From contig CAIKNP010000022.1 of NCBI GenBank assembly GCA_903828785.1, positions 1 through 64,000 on the forward strand: a stretch of DNA of 64,000 nucleotides. The letters are read 5' to 3'. A model generated the notes under the pieces. It ran no database searches, had not been told where the DNA came from, and worked only from the letters and a program-made list of their open reading frames with translations. A program made the position numbers and the translations under genes. Within the stretch, counting starts at the first letter, position 1; the number at the start of each line of letters is the position of its first letter. This document shows, in pieces, positions 7,456 to 16,313 of this stretch. The stretch comes from an uncultured Actinomycetes bacterium (GTDB lineage: Bacteria; Actinomycetota; Acidimicrobiia; Acidimicrobiales; RAAP-2).

Positions 7456-9410
7456 GCCGTTTCCTCCGACGTGCGACGACGCCCTAAGGAGAGTGCGCTG
7501 CCGGCCCCCACAATCAGTCCACCCACCCACAGCCACGACAGCAGTGGTTCCACGGTGACCCCCAGGACGACGGCGTTCAGGGGAATGTTCGCTTGCACCT
7601 GGGCACCCGAGGTCGAGCCCGTCCCGCCCACCGCGTCGAAAGTGACGTAGACGTCGCGCAGGATGCTCGAGTCGATGGCGGGCGTTCCCACCACTTGCGC
7701 ATTGCGTCCGTTAAAGGTCGTGATAGCCGGACGTAAGGCGTGGCCGTCGACGCTCACGAGTAACTGGGTTTGGCGGTCGAGATCCGTCTTCACGTTGACG
7801 TAGCCAAAGTACGCCACGGTCTGGCCACTCACCACCGTGCGTTGACCTTTCTTTAGCGTCACCTCGCTGCGCTGAGTGTAGGAGGTGGAGACGACGACGC
7901 CAACCGCCAACACGACGACGCCGAGGTGCACGATCATGCCGGCCACCGAGGGACTGCGCCAGGCCGTAGCGAGCGTCCCGCGGCGCCTCGCGGCGACGAC
8001 CACCCCGCGCAGACTTCGCAGGGCGGCGCCGGCGGCGGCGACCGCGAGGAAGATCGCGACCAGTACCGCGCCGTGGCGAACTCCCGCCAGGGCCAACCCG
8101 GCCACGGCCGAGGTGGCCACCCAGGCGATAACGCGAATGCGCGACCACAGCGTGGCCGCGTCAAAGCTGCGCCAGCTCACCAGGGGGGCCAGGGCCATCA
8201 GGGCGAGGAGGAAGATACCCGCCGGGCCCGCGACCGTGGCGAAGTAGGGCGTCCCCACGGTGACCTGCACGCCATTAATGGCTTGGTAGAGCAAAGGAAA
8301 GACCGTACCGAGCAGTACCACGAAGGCGAAGCCCACGAAGATGACGTTGTTGGCGATGAAGAGTCCCTCGCGCGACAGGGGATGGTCGATGCCCACCGCC
8401 GTGCGCAGCGCGTCACCACGCCAAGCGATCAGCCCAACACCGAGACCCACGGTGAGAAAGAAGAAGACGATTATCGCTGGACCCAGCGTGCTCGACGAGA
8501 AGGCGTGCACCGATTGCAAAACGCCACTGCGGGTGAAGAAGGTACCGAGAATGGTGAAGGCGAAGGTGGCGATGGCCAGGGACAAATTCCACACCCGAAA
8601 GAGACCGCGGCGGTCCTGAACCACGACCGAGTGAATGTAGGCCGTGGCGGTGAGCCAGGGCAGCAGCGCGGCGTTCTCGACCGGATCCCAGCCCCAGAAG
8701 CCGCCCCACCCTAAGACCTGGTAGCTCCACCAGGAACCCAAAACGATGCCGACGCTGAGTGACCCCCAGGCCAGTACCGTCCAGCGCCGCTGCTCCAGCG
8801 GCCAGCGATCGTGGACGCGGCCGGTAATGAGCATCGCCAGCGCGAAGGCGAAGGGCACCGTGAAACCGACGAAGCCAAAGTACAGCAAGGGTGGGTGCAC
8901 CGCCACCAGCGGGTTGTCCTGGAGTAGGGCGTTCGGGCCCGCCCCCTGGACGACGTGGGCGGCGTTGAGGAGGAAGGGATCGGCGGGCCCCACCATGAGG
9001 AGGAGGAAGAAACTCACCACCACGAAGAGCAGCAGCGAGGCCCAGGCCACCACGGGATCACTGCTTTCGCGGCGGTAGTACTGCACGACGCCGAGACTCA
9101 GAGCCCCGAGCAGAAATGACCACAGTAAGAGGGAACCCTCGAGGGCCGACCACATGCCGGTGATGGAATAGAGCAGTGGCGTAAAGGTGGCGTTATTTTC
9201 GGCCACGTAGGCCAGCGAGAAATTGTGCGTAATCAGCGCGTACTGCATCACCGCAATAGCGAGAACCACCCCCAGCAGGGACACGCTCGCCCAGATTCGC
9301 GCCTGGGACTTTTTTCCTACGCGAATACTTCGTGCCTGCGTGACGATGCCCGCCAGGGCGCCGAGCAGTCCGAGGTAGAGCGCCGCTCGGCCCAGCCAAC
9401 TAAGACTCAC
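7452..9410 (-). CDS. ccmF: Haem lyase subunit CcmF
   Basis: This 652-residue polytopic protein of the haem-handling family joins haem to apocytochrome c with CcmH/CcmI. The tryptophan-rich motif WGGFWGWDPVENAALLPWL lies near residues 235-253. Conserved periplasmic histidines are seen in HPPLLYFGFVGF and TAYIHSVVVQDRRG. About 14-15 hydrophobic segments and a large periplasmic C-terminal loop (about 505-610) agree with family length (about 650). The GTG start overlaps the ccmE stop as GTGA. Confidence 0.95.
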   Translation of the reverse strand: MSLSWLGRAALYLGLLGALAGIVTQARSIRVGKKSQARIWASVSLLGVVLAIAVMQYALITHNFSLAYVAENNATFTPLLYSITGMWSALEGSLLLWSFLLGALSLGVVQYYRRESSDPVVAWASLLLFVVVSFFLLLMVGPADPFLLNAAHVVQGAGPNALLQDNPLVAVHPPLLYFGFVGFTVPFAFALAMLITGRVHDRWPLEQRRWTVLAWGSLSVGIVLGSWWSYQVLGWGGFWGWDPVENAALLPWLTATAYIHSVVVQDRRGLFRVWNLSLAIATFAFTILGTFFTRSGVLQSVHAFSSSTLGPAIIVFFFLTVGLGVGLIAWRGDALRTAVGIDHPLSREGLFIANNVIFVGFAFVVLLGTVFPLLYQAINGVQVTVGTPYFATVAGPAGIFLLALMALAPLVSWRSFDAATLWSRIRVIAWVATSAVAGLALAGVRHGAVLVAIFLAVAAAGAALRSLRGVVVAARRRGTLATAWRSPSVAGMIVHLGVVVLAVGVVVSTSYTQRSEVTLKKGQRTVVSGQTVAYFGYVNVKTDLDRQTQLLVSVDGHALRPAITTFNGRNAQVVGTPAIDSSILRDVYVTFDAVGGTGSTSGAQVQANIPLNAVVLGVTVEPLLSWLWVGGLIVGAGSALSLGRRRTSEETA

Positions 9411-9889
9411 CGAGGGCTCCCGTTCTGGCCCTTGAAGCGGTTCGGGTGCGCCGCGATGTAGCTCGCGCTGTGCTTGACAATGATTTGATTACCGACGAAG
9501 TTGAGCGAAGCCGCGGAGACGAAGTGACCAACCACCACCACGCCAATGTTGGCCCGAAAGAGTTGTGGAGGCGTGCCGCTCACCCTAACGTTCACGTGCT
9601 GCTTGCCCGAACCGGTGAGTACGAAGGAAGCCCCCGAGTTGGTTCGGGCAATACTCCCTCGCTCGACCAGCCCTTCGAGTCGCAGGGTCTGGGTACCCAG
9701 CTGGGACTTTTGGGCCATTGCTTCGTCCACCGTCTTGAAGTAGTTGAGATTACTCAGCAGTCCTTGACTAAGGAGCAGTCCGATCGCGGCGACCAACACG
9801 ACCAGCACGACCACGCTTCGAAGGTTCCCGCGGCGGCGCGTGGGCGGAGCGGCGACCGGCGAAAGATTCGTGGGGTCAATCGCGTCCAC
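9407..9889 (-). CDS. ccmE: Periplasmic haem chaperone CcmE
   Basis: This 160-residue protein has one N-terminal membrane segment (VVVLVVLVAAIGLLLSQGLL) and an OB-fold domain with RLEGLVERGS. The C-terminal haem-binding motif VKHSASYIAAHP places His and Tyr as HxxxY, the classical covalent haem-attachment histidine rather than the Cys variant seen in some lineages. It carries haem from CcmC to CcmF. The GTG start at 9889 lies 14 bases inside the end of ccmD. Confidence 0.9.
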   Translation of the reverse strand: MDAIDPTNLSPVAAPPTRRRGNLRSVVVLVVLVAAIGLLLSQGLLSNLNYFKTVDEAMAQKSQLGTQTLRLEGLVERGSIARTNSGASFVLTGSGKQHVNVRVSGTPPQLFRANIGVVVVGHFVSAASLNFVGNQIIVKHSASYIAAHPNRFKGQNGSPR

Positions 9890-9971
9890 GGTGACCTCGC
9901 CACCACAGAGAGAATGCGTAGAGCAGGGGTACCCCGAAGGAGAAGGCGTAACCGGCGTAGACGTAACTCAC
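9876..9971 (-). CDS. ccmD: Small membrane protein CcmD
   Basis: This 31-residue reading frame lies between ccmC and ccmE. The peptide SYVYAGYAFSFGVPLLYAFS followed by LWWRGHRGRD is a single membrane helix with a positively charged end, the standard CcmD layout. CcmD helps release haem-loaded CcmE from CcmABC. Its GTG start shares one base with the ccmC stop (TAGTG), and its end overlaps ccmE by 14 bases, so it fits the operon exactly. It is easily missed because of its size. Confidence 0.75.
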   Translation of the reverse strand: MSYVYAGYAFSFGVPLLYAFSLWWRGHRGRD

Positions 9972-10684
9972 TAGAGGCCCTCTCGTTGACGCTGTTCCAG
10001 CACGGTAGCGAGGCCAGCGTCTCGACGATGTTCGCGCTGGTTTTCGAGGCGGTAGCGCGCGCGCAAGAGCCAGAAGAAGAGAAGGGTGAAGGCTACGAAG
10101 CTCAGCAGCAAAGTCCAGAGCATGGAGCCGTGCACCGTGACTTTGCCAGAATTGCTCAAGACGGTGGCGGGCTGGTGCAGTGTCTTCCACCACTGCACCG
10201 CAAAGTGAATGATGGGTACGTTCAGGGCAATGAGAATGCCGAACACGGCACTGCGCCGCGCTCGCACCTTGGCGTCGTCGTTCGCGCGGCGTAGGGCGAG
10301 GTAGCCCAGTTCGAGAATCAGCATGATGGCCGTGGCGGTGAGTCGTGCGTCCCAGGCCCACCAGACGCCCCAGGCGGGTCGGCCCCAGAGTGATCCAGTA
10401 ATCAGCGTGAGGGCAATGAAGACGATGCTGACTTCCATAGCGCAGTAGGCCACGCGGTCCATGGTCATAGTTCGCGTGCGCGGCCAAAGGTAGAGGGCAC
10501 TGGCAATGGTGGTGGTGGCGAAGGAAACGTAGAGGGCGACCCAGGCGAGGGCCGGGTGCACGTAGAGGAGGCGAACGAGTTGACCCTGCACCACATCAGG
10601 TGGGGTGAGCCAAAGACCCATCACGAAGGTCACCGCCAAGCTCAGGACCGTGGCCGGTCCCAGCAGTGGGGCCAGTCGTTTCAT
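9971..10684 (-). CDS. ccmC: Haem exporter/handling protein CcmC
   Basis: The product has 237 residues and six predicted membrane segments. Its tryptophan-rich haem-handling motif is GSLWGRPAWGVWWAWDARLT near 113-132, with flanking histidines (LLYVHPALAW near 50, IIHFAVQWWKTLHQP near 175). CcmC loads haem onto CcmE. The frame is open further upstream, but the ATG at 10684 overlaps the ccmB stop as ATGA and starts the conserved sequence. Confidence 0.92.
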   Translation of the reverse strand: MKRLAPLLGPATVLSLAVTFVMGLWLTPPDVVQGQLVRLLYVHPALAWVALYVSFATTTIASALYLWPRTRTMTMDRVAYCAMEVSIVFIALTLITGSLWGRPAWGVWWAWDARLTATAIMLILELGYLALRRANDDAKVRARRSAVFGILIALNVPIIHFAVQWWKTLHQPATVLSNSGKVTVHGSMLWTLLLSFVAFTLLFFWLLRARYRLENQREHRRDAGLATVLEQRQREGL

Positions 10685-11340
10685 GATTCCTCCAAAACGC
10701 CGTAGAGCAAGATACCCGCGGCGAGGTATCCCACCAGGGTCACCGTGACGATGACCCACCATTCCCACAAGCCTCCCCCGTGCAACGCGGCGCTAAAGGA
10801 GCGCTCGCCCGCCACCAGCAGTGGGGCAAAGGCCGGCAGGGCGAGCACTGGCAACAAGGTCGCCGGTCCATCGACCCCCGCGGTCAATGCGCCATAAAGC
10901 GTACCCGCACAAGCCAGCGCGCCGAGCGCGAGCAGCACGCTAGGGAGGGCGTGCACCGTGCCGACCAGCGAGGTGTGCAGTAAAACGACCGTACCCGCGA
11001 GGAGTACCAGCCCGGTCACCCAGAGCTCAATCATCAAAGCGAAACTCTTGCCGAGGAACACGCCAGCGGGATCCAGGCCCAAGGTGGCCACCGAAGCCCG
11101 GGTGCCGGGCGTGTGCTCCACCGCTTGGGAGCGTGCAACCATCAAGAGGGCGGTGAACAAGGTGACCAAATAGAAGAGACCCGGCGCGCTCGACGAGTGA
11201 CCGGCCAGGCTGGGACCCAGGGCGAGCCCGGCCAGCAGGAGCGCGAGTAAGCCAAAGGGCACGACCTGCCAAAGCAGAACCCGACTGCGCAGCTCAATAG
11301 CGAGGTCCTTGCGCGCCACCAACCAGGCGACGGCGATCAC
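10681..11340 (-). CDS. ccmB: Haem ABC exporter membrane subunit CcmB
   Basis: This 219-residue polytopic protein begins VARKDLAIELRSRVLLWQVVPFGLLALLL, the family's N-terminal pattern (DL-x-x-E-x-R). Six hydrophobic segments are visible. With CcmA it forms the ABC complex that drives release of haem-CcmE. The GTG start overlaps the ccmA stop (GTGA). Confidence 0.9.
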   Translation of the reverse strand: MIAVAWLVARKDLAIELRSRVLLWQVVPFGLLALLLAGLALGPSLAGHSSSAPGLFYLVTLFTALLMVARSQAVEHTPGTRASVATLGLDPAGVFLGKSFALMIELWVTGLVLLAGTVVLLHTSLVGTVHALPSVLLALGALACAGTLYGALTAGVDGPATLLPVLALPAFAPLLVAGERSFSAALHGGGLWEWWVIVTVTLVGYLAAGILLYGVLEES

Positions 11341-11981
11341 GAGGGCACCACCCTTCCACCGACCAGACGGATCAGCGTGGGCGCGAGTGTCAATGAGCGC
11401 AAGGGGTCGTGGGCGCTCATCACTATGGTGGCTCCCGCCGCTTGCACGTCGGCCAACAACTGGTCGAAGAAGACGCGACCCTCGTCGTCCAAGGAGGCGT
11501 AGGGTTCGTCCAGTAACCAGAGTTCAGCGCGACGTATAAGCAACCAGGCCAGGGCGACGCGACGGCGTTGCCCAGCGCTGAGCAGCCGAGTGGTGACGTC
11601 GCCACGGGCTTCCAGCCCCACCCGCTCGAGTGCGGGGTTGATGGCCTCCAGCGGTCGTTCCAGGGCGCGGGCGGCGAAGACGAGGTTCTGGCGAACGGTG
11701 AGGTCTTGGTAGAACGACGCTTCGTGTCCGAGCCAGCCCACGCGGCGCCGCAACCAGCGCGCGTCACCACCGCTTAGATCGTGACCGAGGACGGTGGCTT
11801 CACCACTGGTCAAGGGTACGAGACCCCCCAGCAAGCGCAAGAGACTGGTCTTGCCCGCCCCGTTGGGTCCCGTCAGGAGGGTCAAGGAGCCGGGCTCGAG
11901 GTCAAGGTCCACCCCACTGAGGAGGGGGAAGTGACTTTGCACCACCACCGCGTTGCGCAGGCGAACGACCGGTGTGGACAC
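11337..11981 (-). CDS. ccmA: Haem ABC exporter ATP-binding subunit CcmA
   Basis: This 214-residue ABC ATPase has Walker A TGPNGAGKTSLLRLL near 37-51, the signature LLSAGQRRRVALA near 130, and Walker B ELWLLDEPYASLDD near 150. It is the first gene of the ccmABCDEFGH-I operon, in which neighbours overlap by 1-25 bases. It lies five bases after the gmd stop, so gmd could be cotranscribed upstream of it on the minus strand. Confidence 0.92.
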   Translation of the reverse strand: MSTPVVRLRNAVVVQSHFPLLSGVDLDLEPGSLTLLTGPNGAGKTSLLRLLGGLVPLTSGEATVLGHDLSGGDARWLRRRVGWLGHEASFYQDLTVRQNLVFAARALERPLEAINPALERVGLEARGDVTTRLLSAGQRRRVALAWLLIRRAELWLLDEPYASLDDEGRVFFDQLLADVQAAGATIVMSAHDPLRSLTLAPTLIRLVGGRVVPS

Positions 11982-11985
11982 GGTC

Positions 11986-12948
11986 CTAAGTGGTCAGGGC
12001 GGCGATGTCGGCGGCCACCATCATTTCGATGAGGCCGTAGAAGTCGACCTCGCAACGCCAGCCGAGTTCCTGCTGCGCCTTGGCCGCGTCGCCGATGAGG
12101 TGGTCCACCTCGGCGGGACGCAAGAAGGCGGGGTCCAAGACCACGTGGTCTTCCCAGTGCAGGCCAGCCGCGCCGAAGGCGACCTCGCAGAGTTCCCGCA
12201 CCGAGTGCGAGATACCGGTGGCGATGACGTAGTCGGTGGGTTCGTCACGCTGCAGCATGAGGTACATCGCCTTCACGTAGTCCGCGGCGTAGCCCCAGTC
12301 GCGTTGCGCGTCGAGGTTGCCGAGGCGCAGCTGCGTGTCCAGACCAGCCTGGATGCGCGCCACGCCGTGGGTGACTTTGCGGGTGACGAATTCGAGGCCC
12401 CGTCGCGGGGATTCGTGGTTAAACAGGATGCCGCTGGAGGCGTGCAACTGGTAGCTCTCGCGGTAGTTCACGGTAATCCAGTGCCCGTACACCTTGGCGA
12501 CGCCGTAGGGGCTACGCGGATAAAAGTCCGTCTCCTCGTTCTGCGGAACGGACTTGACCCGACCAAACATCTCCGACGAACTGGCCTGGTAGAAACGAAT
12601 CGAAGGGTCCACCGTGCGAATGGCGTCGAGCATGCGCGTCACTCCTAGGGCGGTCGTTTCGCCCGTGAGCACGGGCTGCAACCACGAGGTCTGCACGAAG
12701 GACTGGGCCGCCAGGTTGTAGACCTCTTGGGGACGGCATTCGCGGAGGACATTGATCAGGGAGACCTCGTCCATGAGGTCGCCCGAAAGCAGGGTCAACT
12801 GGTCCTGAATGTGGCCAATGCGTTCGAAGTGCTGGCTGGAGGAACGGCGCACCACGCCAAAGACTTGGTAGCCCTCACTCAACAGCAGTTCAGCGAGGTA
12901 GGAGCCGTCTTGACCGGTGATGCCCGTAATCAACGCCCTCTTGGCCAC
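11986..12948 (-). CDS. gmd: GDP-mannose 4,6-dehydratase
   Basis: This 320-residue extended SDR enzyme converts GDP-mannose to GDP-4-keto-6-deoxymannose, precursor of GDP-fucose or GDP-rhamnose for surface glycans. It has the NADP-binding [15 protein letters not shown] near the N-terminus, the catalytic region [10 protein letters not shown], and the Y-x-x-x-K motif [12 protein letters not shown]. Further signatures are FNHESPRRG and [15 protein letters not shown]. The GTG start is preceded by AAGGA. A glycosyltransferase is divergently encoded next door, consistent with polysaccharide synthesis. Confidence 0.95.
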   Translation of the reverse strand: MAKRALITGITGQDGSYLAELLLSEGYQVFGVVRRSSSQHFERIGHIQDQLTLLSGDLMDEVSLINVLRECRPQEVYNLAAQSFVQTSWLQPVLTGETTALGVTRMLDAIRTVDPSIRFYQASSSEMFGRVKSVPQNEETDFYPRSPYGVAKVYGHWITVNYRESYQLHASSGILFNHESPRRGLEFVTRKVTHGVARIQAGLDTQLRLGNLDAQRDWGYAADYVKAMYLMLQRDEPTDYVIATGISHSVRELCEVAFGAAGLHWEDHVVLDPAFLRPAEVDHLIGDAAKAQQELGWRCEVDFYGLIEMMVAADIAALTT

Positions 12949-13035
12949 TGGATTCCTTCCACGTCGGCTCCGGGGAGCACGCGCCTGATGATTCAGCCTA
13001 CTATCCGAAAAAGGCGTCTTTACTAGGGTGACCAG

Positions 13036-14070
13036 ATGGCCTCTATCGTCGTCATCAGTTTTCGCCTCGGCGGTCTCGACGGGGTTTCCATCGAATCGGC
13101 CAAGTGGATCAAGGCCCTAGGACAACTGGGGCACGAGGTCACCACCCTGGCGGGCGCCGGTCGCGCTGACCACCTTCTCCCCGAACTCGCGATGAACGCA
13201 GCGGGGTCCGTCGACCTCGCCACTCTGCGGCGTCTCCTCGACGGGGTTGACCTCGTCATTGTCGAGAACATCGCTTCCTTGCCCATTAACCGAGCTGCCC
13301 GCGACGCTCTCTACGACCTGCTGAGCGACCGAGCGGCGCTCTTTCACCACCACGACTTCTCCTGGCAGCAAGCCCACTGGTCGCATCTCCCCGCCCCCCT
13401 TGACAATCCGCGCTGGGCGCACGTGGTAATCAACCAACGCTCGGTCGAGGAACTCGCTCAACGCGGCATGAGGGCCGACCTACTGCGAAATCGATTCGAC
13501 TGCTCGCCCCCCACCGGTGACCGCGCGGCAACGCGCGCCGTGATGGCAGTGGGAGAACACGGTCTCGTATTGATGCCCAGCCGAGCCATTGCCCGAAAGA
13601 ACGTGGCCGGCGCGGTGACGCTCGCGCGCGACCTCGGGGCGAGCCTGTGGTTACTCGGTCCAGCCGAAGTCGGCTACGAAACCGAACTCGATCTTCTCAT
13701 CGCCGACAGTGGGGTTCGCGTTTTGCGGGGACTTCCACCCACGCTAAGCATCCACGACGCCTACGCCGCCAGCGACTGCGTGGTCGTTCCCTCCACCTGG
13801 GAGGGTTTCGGCAATCCCGTGCTGGAGTCGGTCACCCACCGTCGACCACTCGCCCTCAATCACTACCCCGTGGCCCAGGAACTTCTGGATTTTGGTTTCG
13901 TTTTTTACGAGCTCAGTGACCTCGCGGGTCTGCGCGCCGCGATGGCGGTCGCCAACGAAGAGGAACGTGCGCACAACCTGGCTATCGCCCGTCAACACTT
14001 CAATATCGACGACCTGCCGGCGGAACTCGAGGCGCTCCTCACCCGTCACTTTGGCTGGGCGAAGCGTTAA
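13036..14070 (+). CDS. GT4-type glycosyltransferase
   Basis: This 344-residue protein has the two Rossmann-like halves of GT-B glycosyltransferases. The N-terminal [21 protein letters not shown] is the acceptor-side glycine loop. The C-terminal half has [26 protein letters not shown] (quoted from two adjacent segments) with the E-x7-E nucleotide-sugar motif (EGFGNPVLE). It probably transfers a sugar to a cell-surface glycan, and the neighbouring gmd suggests a deoxyhexose supply. Donor and acceptor are unknown. A TAGGGT hexamer six bases before the ATG suggests a leaderless mRNA. Confidence 0.78.
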   Translation: MASIVVISFRLGGLDGVSIESAKWIKALGQLGHEVTTLAGAGRADHLLPELAMNAAGSVDLATLRRLLDGVDLVIVENIASLPINRAARDALYDLLSDRAALFHHHDFSWQQAHWSHLPAPLDNPRWAHVVINQRSVEELAQRGMRADLLRNRFDCSPPTGDRAATRAVMAVGEHGLVLMPSRAIARKNVAGAVTLARDLGASLWLLGPAEVGYETELDLLIADSGVRVLRGLPPTLSIHDAYAASDCVVVPSTWEGFGNPVLESVTHRRPLALNHYPVAQELLDFGFVFYELSDLAGLRAAMAVANEEERAHNLAIARQHFNIDDLPAELEALLTRHFGWAKR

Positions 14071-14079
14071 AGTTAGCCA

Positions 14080-14691
14080 GTGCCCTTACCCGACGACCGA
14101 CCTTTGCACGTAGAACGTCGCCAGTTATTTTTGGACGTCGCCAAGCGCGTCTTCGCCACGAACGGTTACCAGTCGACGACGATGGACGACATCGCTCGTG
14201 AGGCGGGCTTCACTAAGCCCATCTTGTATCAGTACTTCGAGTCCAAGGGACTTCTCTACCACGAGATCGTAAGCACGACGGGGGCGGTGCTCATTCGCGA
14301 TTTGCGCATCGCGGTCGAAACACACGACCTGCCTCGGGAGAAGATCGCTTCAGCCTTCAGGGTCTACTTCGACATGCTGATAAACGACACCGAGGCTTTT
14401 CGTATTCTCTTCATGCACGCCCACGACGGTGAGACCTCGGCGGAGATTCGCAGAATAGAAAACAATTTCGTCTCCTTCCTCGTTCCCTACATTGATTCGA
14501 CGATGGGGGTGGGTCCCCGTCGCCAGATGGCGGCCGGCATCGTCGGTATGGCCGAGGGCGCCGCGATCTACTGGCTCATCCAACAAGAACGCCGCAACTG
14601 GCCCTCGCCCGAGCCGGACGCCGCGCAACGACTGGCCGAAAACAGCGCCACCTTGGCCTGGGGTGGGCTGCGAGCGCTGCAGCGCGACTAG
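14080..14691 (+). CDS. TetR-family transcriptional regulator
   Basis: This 203-residue protein has an N-terminal TetR helix-turn-helix at about residues 13-60 (FLDVAKRVFATNGYQSTTMDD, then EAGFTKPILYQYFESKGLLY, here joined by IAR). The remaining all-helical part is a ligand-binding domain with no recognisable specificity. It begins nine bases after the glycosyltransferase stop. It ends immediately before the stop of the convergent acyl-CoA dehydrogenase, which is a plausible target, but no operator could be identified. Confidence 0.88.
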   Translation: MPLPDDRPLHVERRQLFLDVAKRVFATNGYQSTTMDDIAREAGFTKPILYQYFESKGLLYHEIVSTTGAVLIRDLRIAVETHDLPREKIASAFRVYFDMLINDTEAFRILFMHAHDGETSAEIRRIENNFVSFLVPYIDSTMGVGPRRQMAAGIVGMAEGAAIYWLIQQERRNWPSPEPDAAQRLAENSATLAWGGLRALQRD

Positions 14692-15906
14692 CTAGGAAAT
14701 CTTCACGCCGCTGATGGCGCGAGCGATAATCAGCCGCTGGATTTCGCTGGTTCCCTCAAAGATGGTGTAAATCTTCGAGTCCCGGTGCCAACGTTCAACG
14801 GGATAGTCACGGGTGTAGCCGTAACCGCCGAGGATTTGAATCGCCTCTTCGGTGACCTTCACGGCGGTCTCGCTGGCGTGGAGCTTGGACATCGAACCTT
14901 CGCCGTTGCTGAAGGGCATTCGTTGGGCCCCCATCCAAGCGGCGTGCCAGACCAAGAGGCGCGAGGCCTCAATCTGCGTACGCATATCGGCCAACTTGAA
15001 GGCAATCGCCTGGTTCTCAATGATTGGTCGGCCGAACTGCTGGCGCTCCTTGGCGTAATCGAGCGCGTACTCGTACGCGGCGCGGGCGATGCCGAGGGCT
15101 TGCGCCCCCACCGAGGGACGAGTCACCTCGAAGGTAGCCATCGCGGCCTGGCCCGAGGTGCGGGTGCCCTCACGCGCCCGAGCGAGGCGCTCGTCAAGTT
15201 TGTCTTTGCCCCCCAGGAGGAAGCGCCCCGGAATGCGGCAATTCTCCAAGACGACTTCGGCGGTGTGACTCGCGCGAATGCCCATCTTGAGAAACTTCTG
15301 GCCCATACGAATACCGGGCGTGCCCTCGGGAATGACGAAGGAGGCCTGTCCTCGGCCACCCAGTGCTGGATCAACCGATGCCACCACGACGTGCACCGCG
15401 GCAATCCCGCCGTTGGTGATCCACGTTTTGGTGCCGTTGAGTACCCACTCATCATTGGCTTCGTCGTAGACGGCGCGGGTGCGCAAGGACGAAACGTCCG
15501 AACCGGCGTCGGGCTCGCTCACGCAAAAGGCGGAGAGCTTCGGGTCGTCGGGGGTTCCGAAGCAGATGGGGATCCACTCCATCTGCTGTTCGGGCGTGCC
15601 GTTGGCCATGATGCCGGCGACCCCCAAGGTGGAGCCCACGATGTTCATCGCCAGTCCCGCGTCACCCCAGGCCAACTCCTCGCAGGCCAGGACCAGGGTC
15701 AGTCCGCTGGGATCGGCGAAAGCGTTGGCGAAGAAGTCCAGGCTGTAGATGCCGGCCGCCGCCGCCGTGCGGATGAAGTCCCAGGGCGTTTCTTCGCGCT
15801 GGTCCCACTCAGCCGCGATAGGGCGCATTTCGTTCACCGCGAAACTGTGCAGCCAGTCACGAATCGTCTGCTGGTCTTCGTTGAGCGCCATTGAGAAGTC
15901 GGTCAT
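14692..15906 (-). CDS. Acyl-CoA dehydrogenase
   Basis: This 404-residue flavoenzyme oxidises acyl-CoA to enoyl-CoA with electron transfer to ETF. Family signatures are [53 protein letters not shown] and the C-terminal block [20 protein letters not shown] (followed by a Glu in [14 protein letters not shown]). Chain-length specificity is not clear. The frame is open upstream to 15987, but the ATG at 15906 matches the family N-terminus and has AAGGA eight bases upstream. Confidence 0.93.
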   Translation of the reverse strand: MTDFSMALNEDQQTIRDWLHSFAVNEMRPIAAEWDQREETPWDFIRTAAAAGIYSLDFFANAFADPSGLTLVLACEELAWGDAGLAMNIVGSTLGVAGIMANGTPEQQMEWIPICFGTPDDPKLSAFCVSEPDAGSDVSSLRTRAVYDEANDEWVLNGTKTWITNGGIAAVHVVVASVDPALGGRGQASFVIPEGTPGIRMGQKFLKMGIRASHTAEVVLENCRIPGRFLLGGKDKLDERLARAREGTRTSGQAAMATFEVTRPSVGAQALGIARAAYEYALDYAKERQQFGRPIIENQAIAFKLADMRTQIEASRLLVWHAAWMGAQRMPFSNGEGSMSKLHASETAVKVTEEAIQILGGYGYTRDYPVERWHRDSKIYTIFEGTSEIQRLIIARAISGVKIS

Positions 15907-15955
15907 TGCGTTAATCCTTCGTGCTGGGGTAGCACCATAGTGCCGCGAAAAACAA

Positions 15956-15983
15956 AGAACCGCCGCCCGAGGGCGGCGGTTCT
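15956..15983 (-). terminator. Rho-independent terminator downstream of the cold-shock gene
   Basis: A 13-bp perfect stem (AGAACCGCCGCCC 15956-15968 with GGGCGGCGGTTCT 15971-15983, two-base loop) is followed on the minus strand by TTGTTTTT. The orientation fits termination of the minus-strand cold-shock gene ending at 16004, and it insulates the acyl-CoA dehydrogenase. Confidence 0.85.
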
Positions 15984-16003
15984 TCACTGATTCGGATGAA
16001 TGG

Positions 16004-16204
16004 TTAGTTCAGGACGACGCGCTTCGCGAGCGGGCCACGGTCACCGGGCTCGACGTCGAATTCTACGGTCTGACCCTCGACGAGCGTCTTGCGACCCTCT
16101 CCTTGGATCTCCGAGTAGTGAACAAAGACGTCTGGCTGGCCATCAACAGCGATGAAACCCCAGCCCTTCTCGTCATTGAACCACTTAACGGTTCCTACAG
16201 CCAC
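16004..16204 (-). CDS. csp: Cold-shock domain protein
   Basis: This 66-residue single cold-shock domain carries the RNP1 motif KGWGFIAV and the RNP2-like DVFVHYSEI, with the start [11 protein letters not shown]. It binds single-stranded RNA/DNA as an RNA chaperone. The GTG start is preceded by AGGAGG about five bases upstream, a strong ribosome site. About 110 bases of untranslated leader separate it from cysS, and a strong terminator follows, so it is a monocistronic gene. Confidence 0.95.
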   Translation of the reverse strand: MAVGTVKWFNDEKGWGFIAVDGQPDVFVHYSEIQGEGRKTLVEGQTVEFDVEPGDRGPLAKRVVLN

Positions 16205-16313
16205 AGGGGCCTCCTTGTTTCTTTGAAAATGGTTTTACCCAACTCCGGAGGGAACCACAACGGCAACCTCAGGGATAACCATAGGCGTTATTGCCAAAAT
16301 TGACAAATTAATT

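Noticed and set aside
9446-10294. 282-codon plus-strand frame opposite ccmE, ccmD and ccmC
   Set aside because: Antisense shadow of an intact overlapping operon.
9972-10487. Long minus-strand frame leading into ccmD
   Set aside because: Only its last 31 codons (ccmD) look like protein; the rest is out of frame with ccmC.
14785-15894. 369-codon plus-strand open frame opposite the acyl-CoA dehydrogenase
   Set aside because: Antisense shadow; no recognisable protein features.
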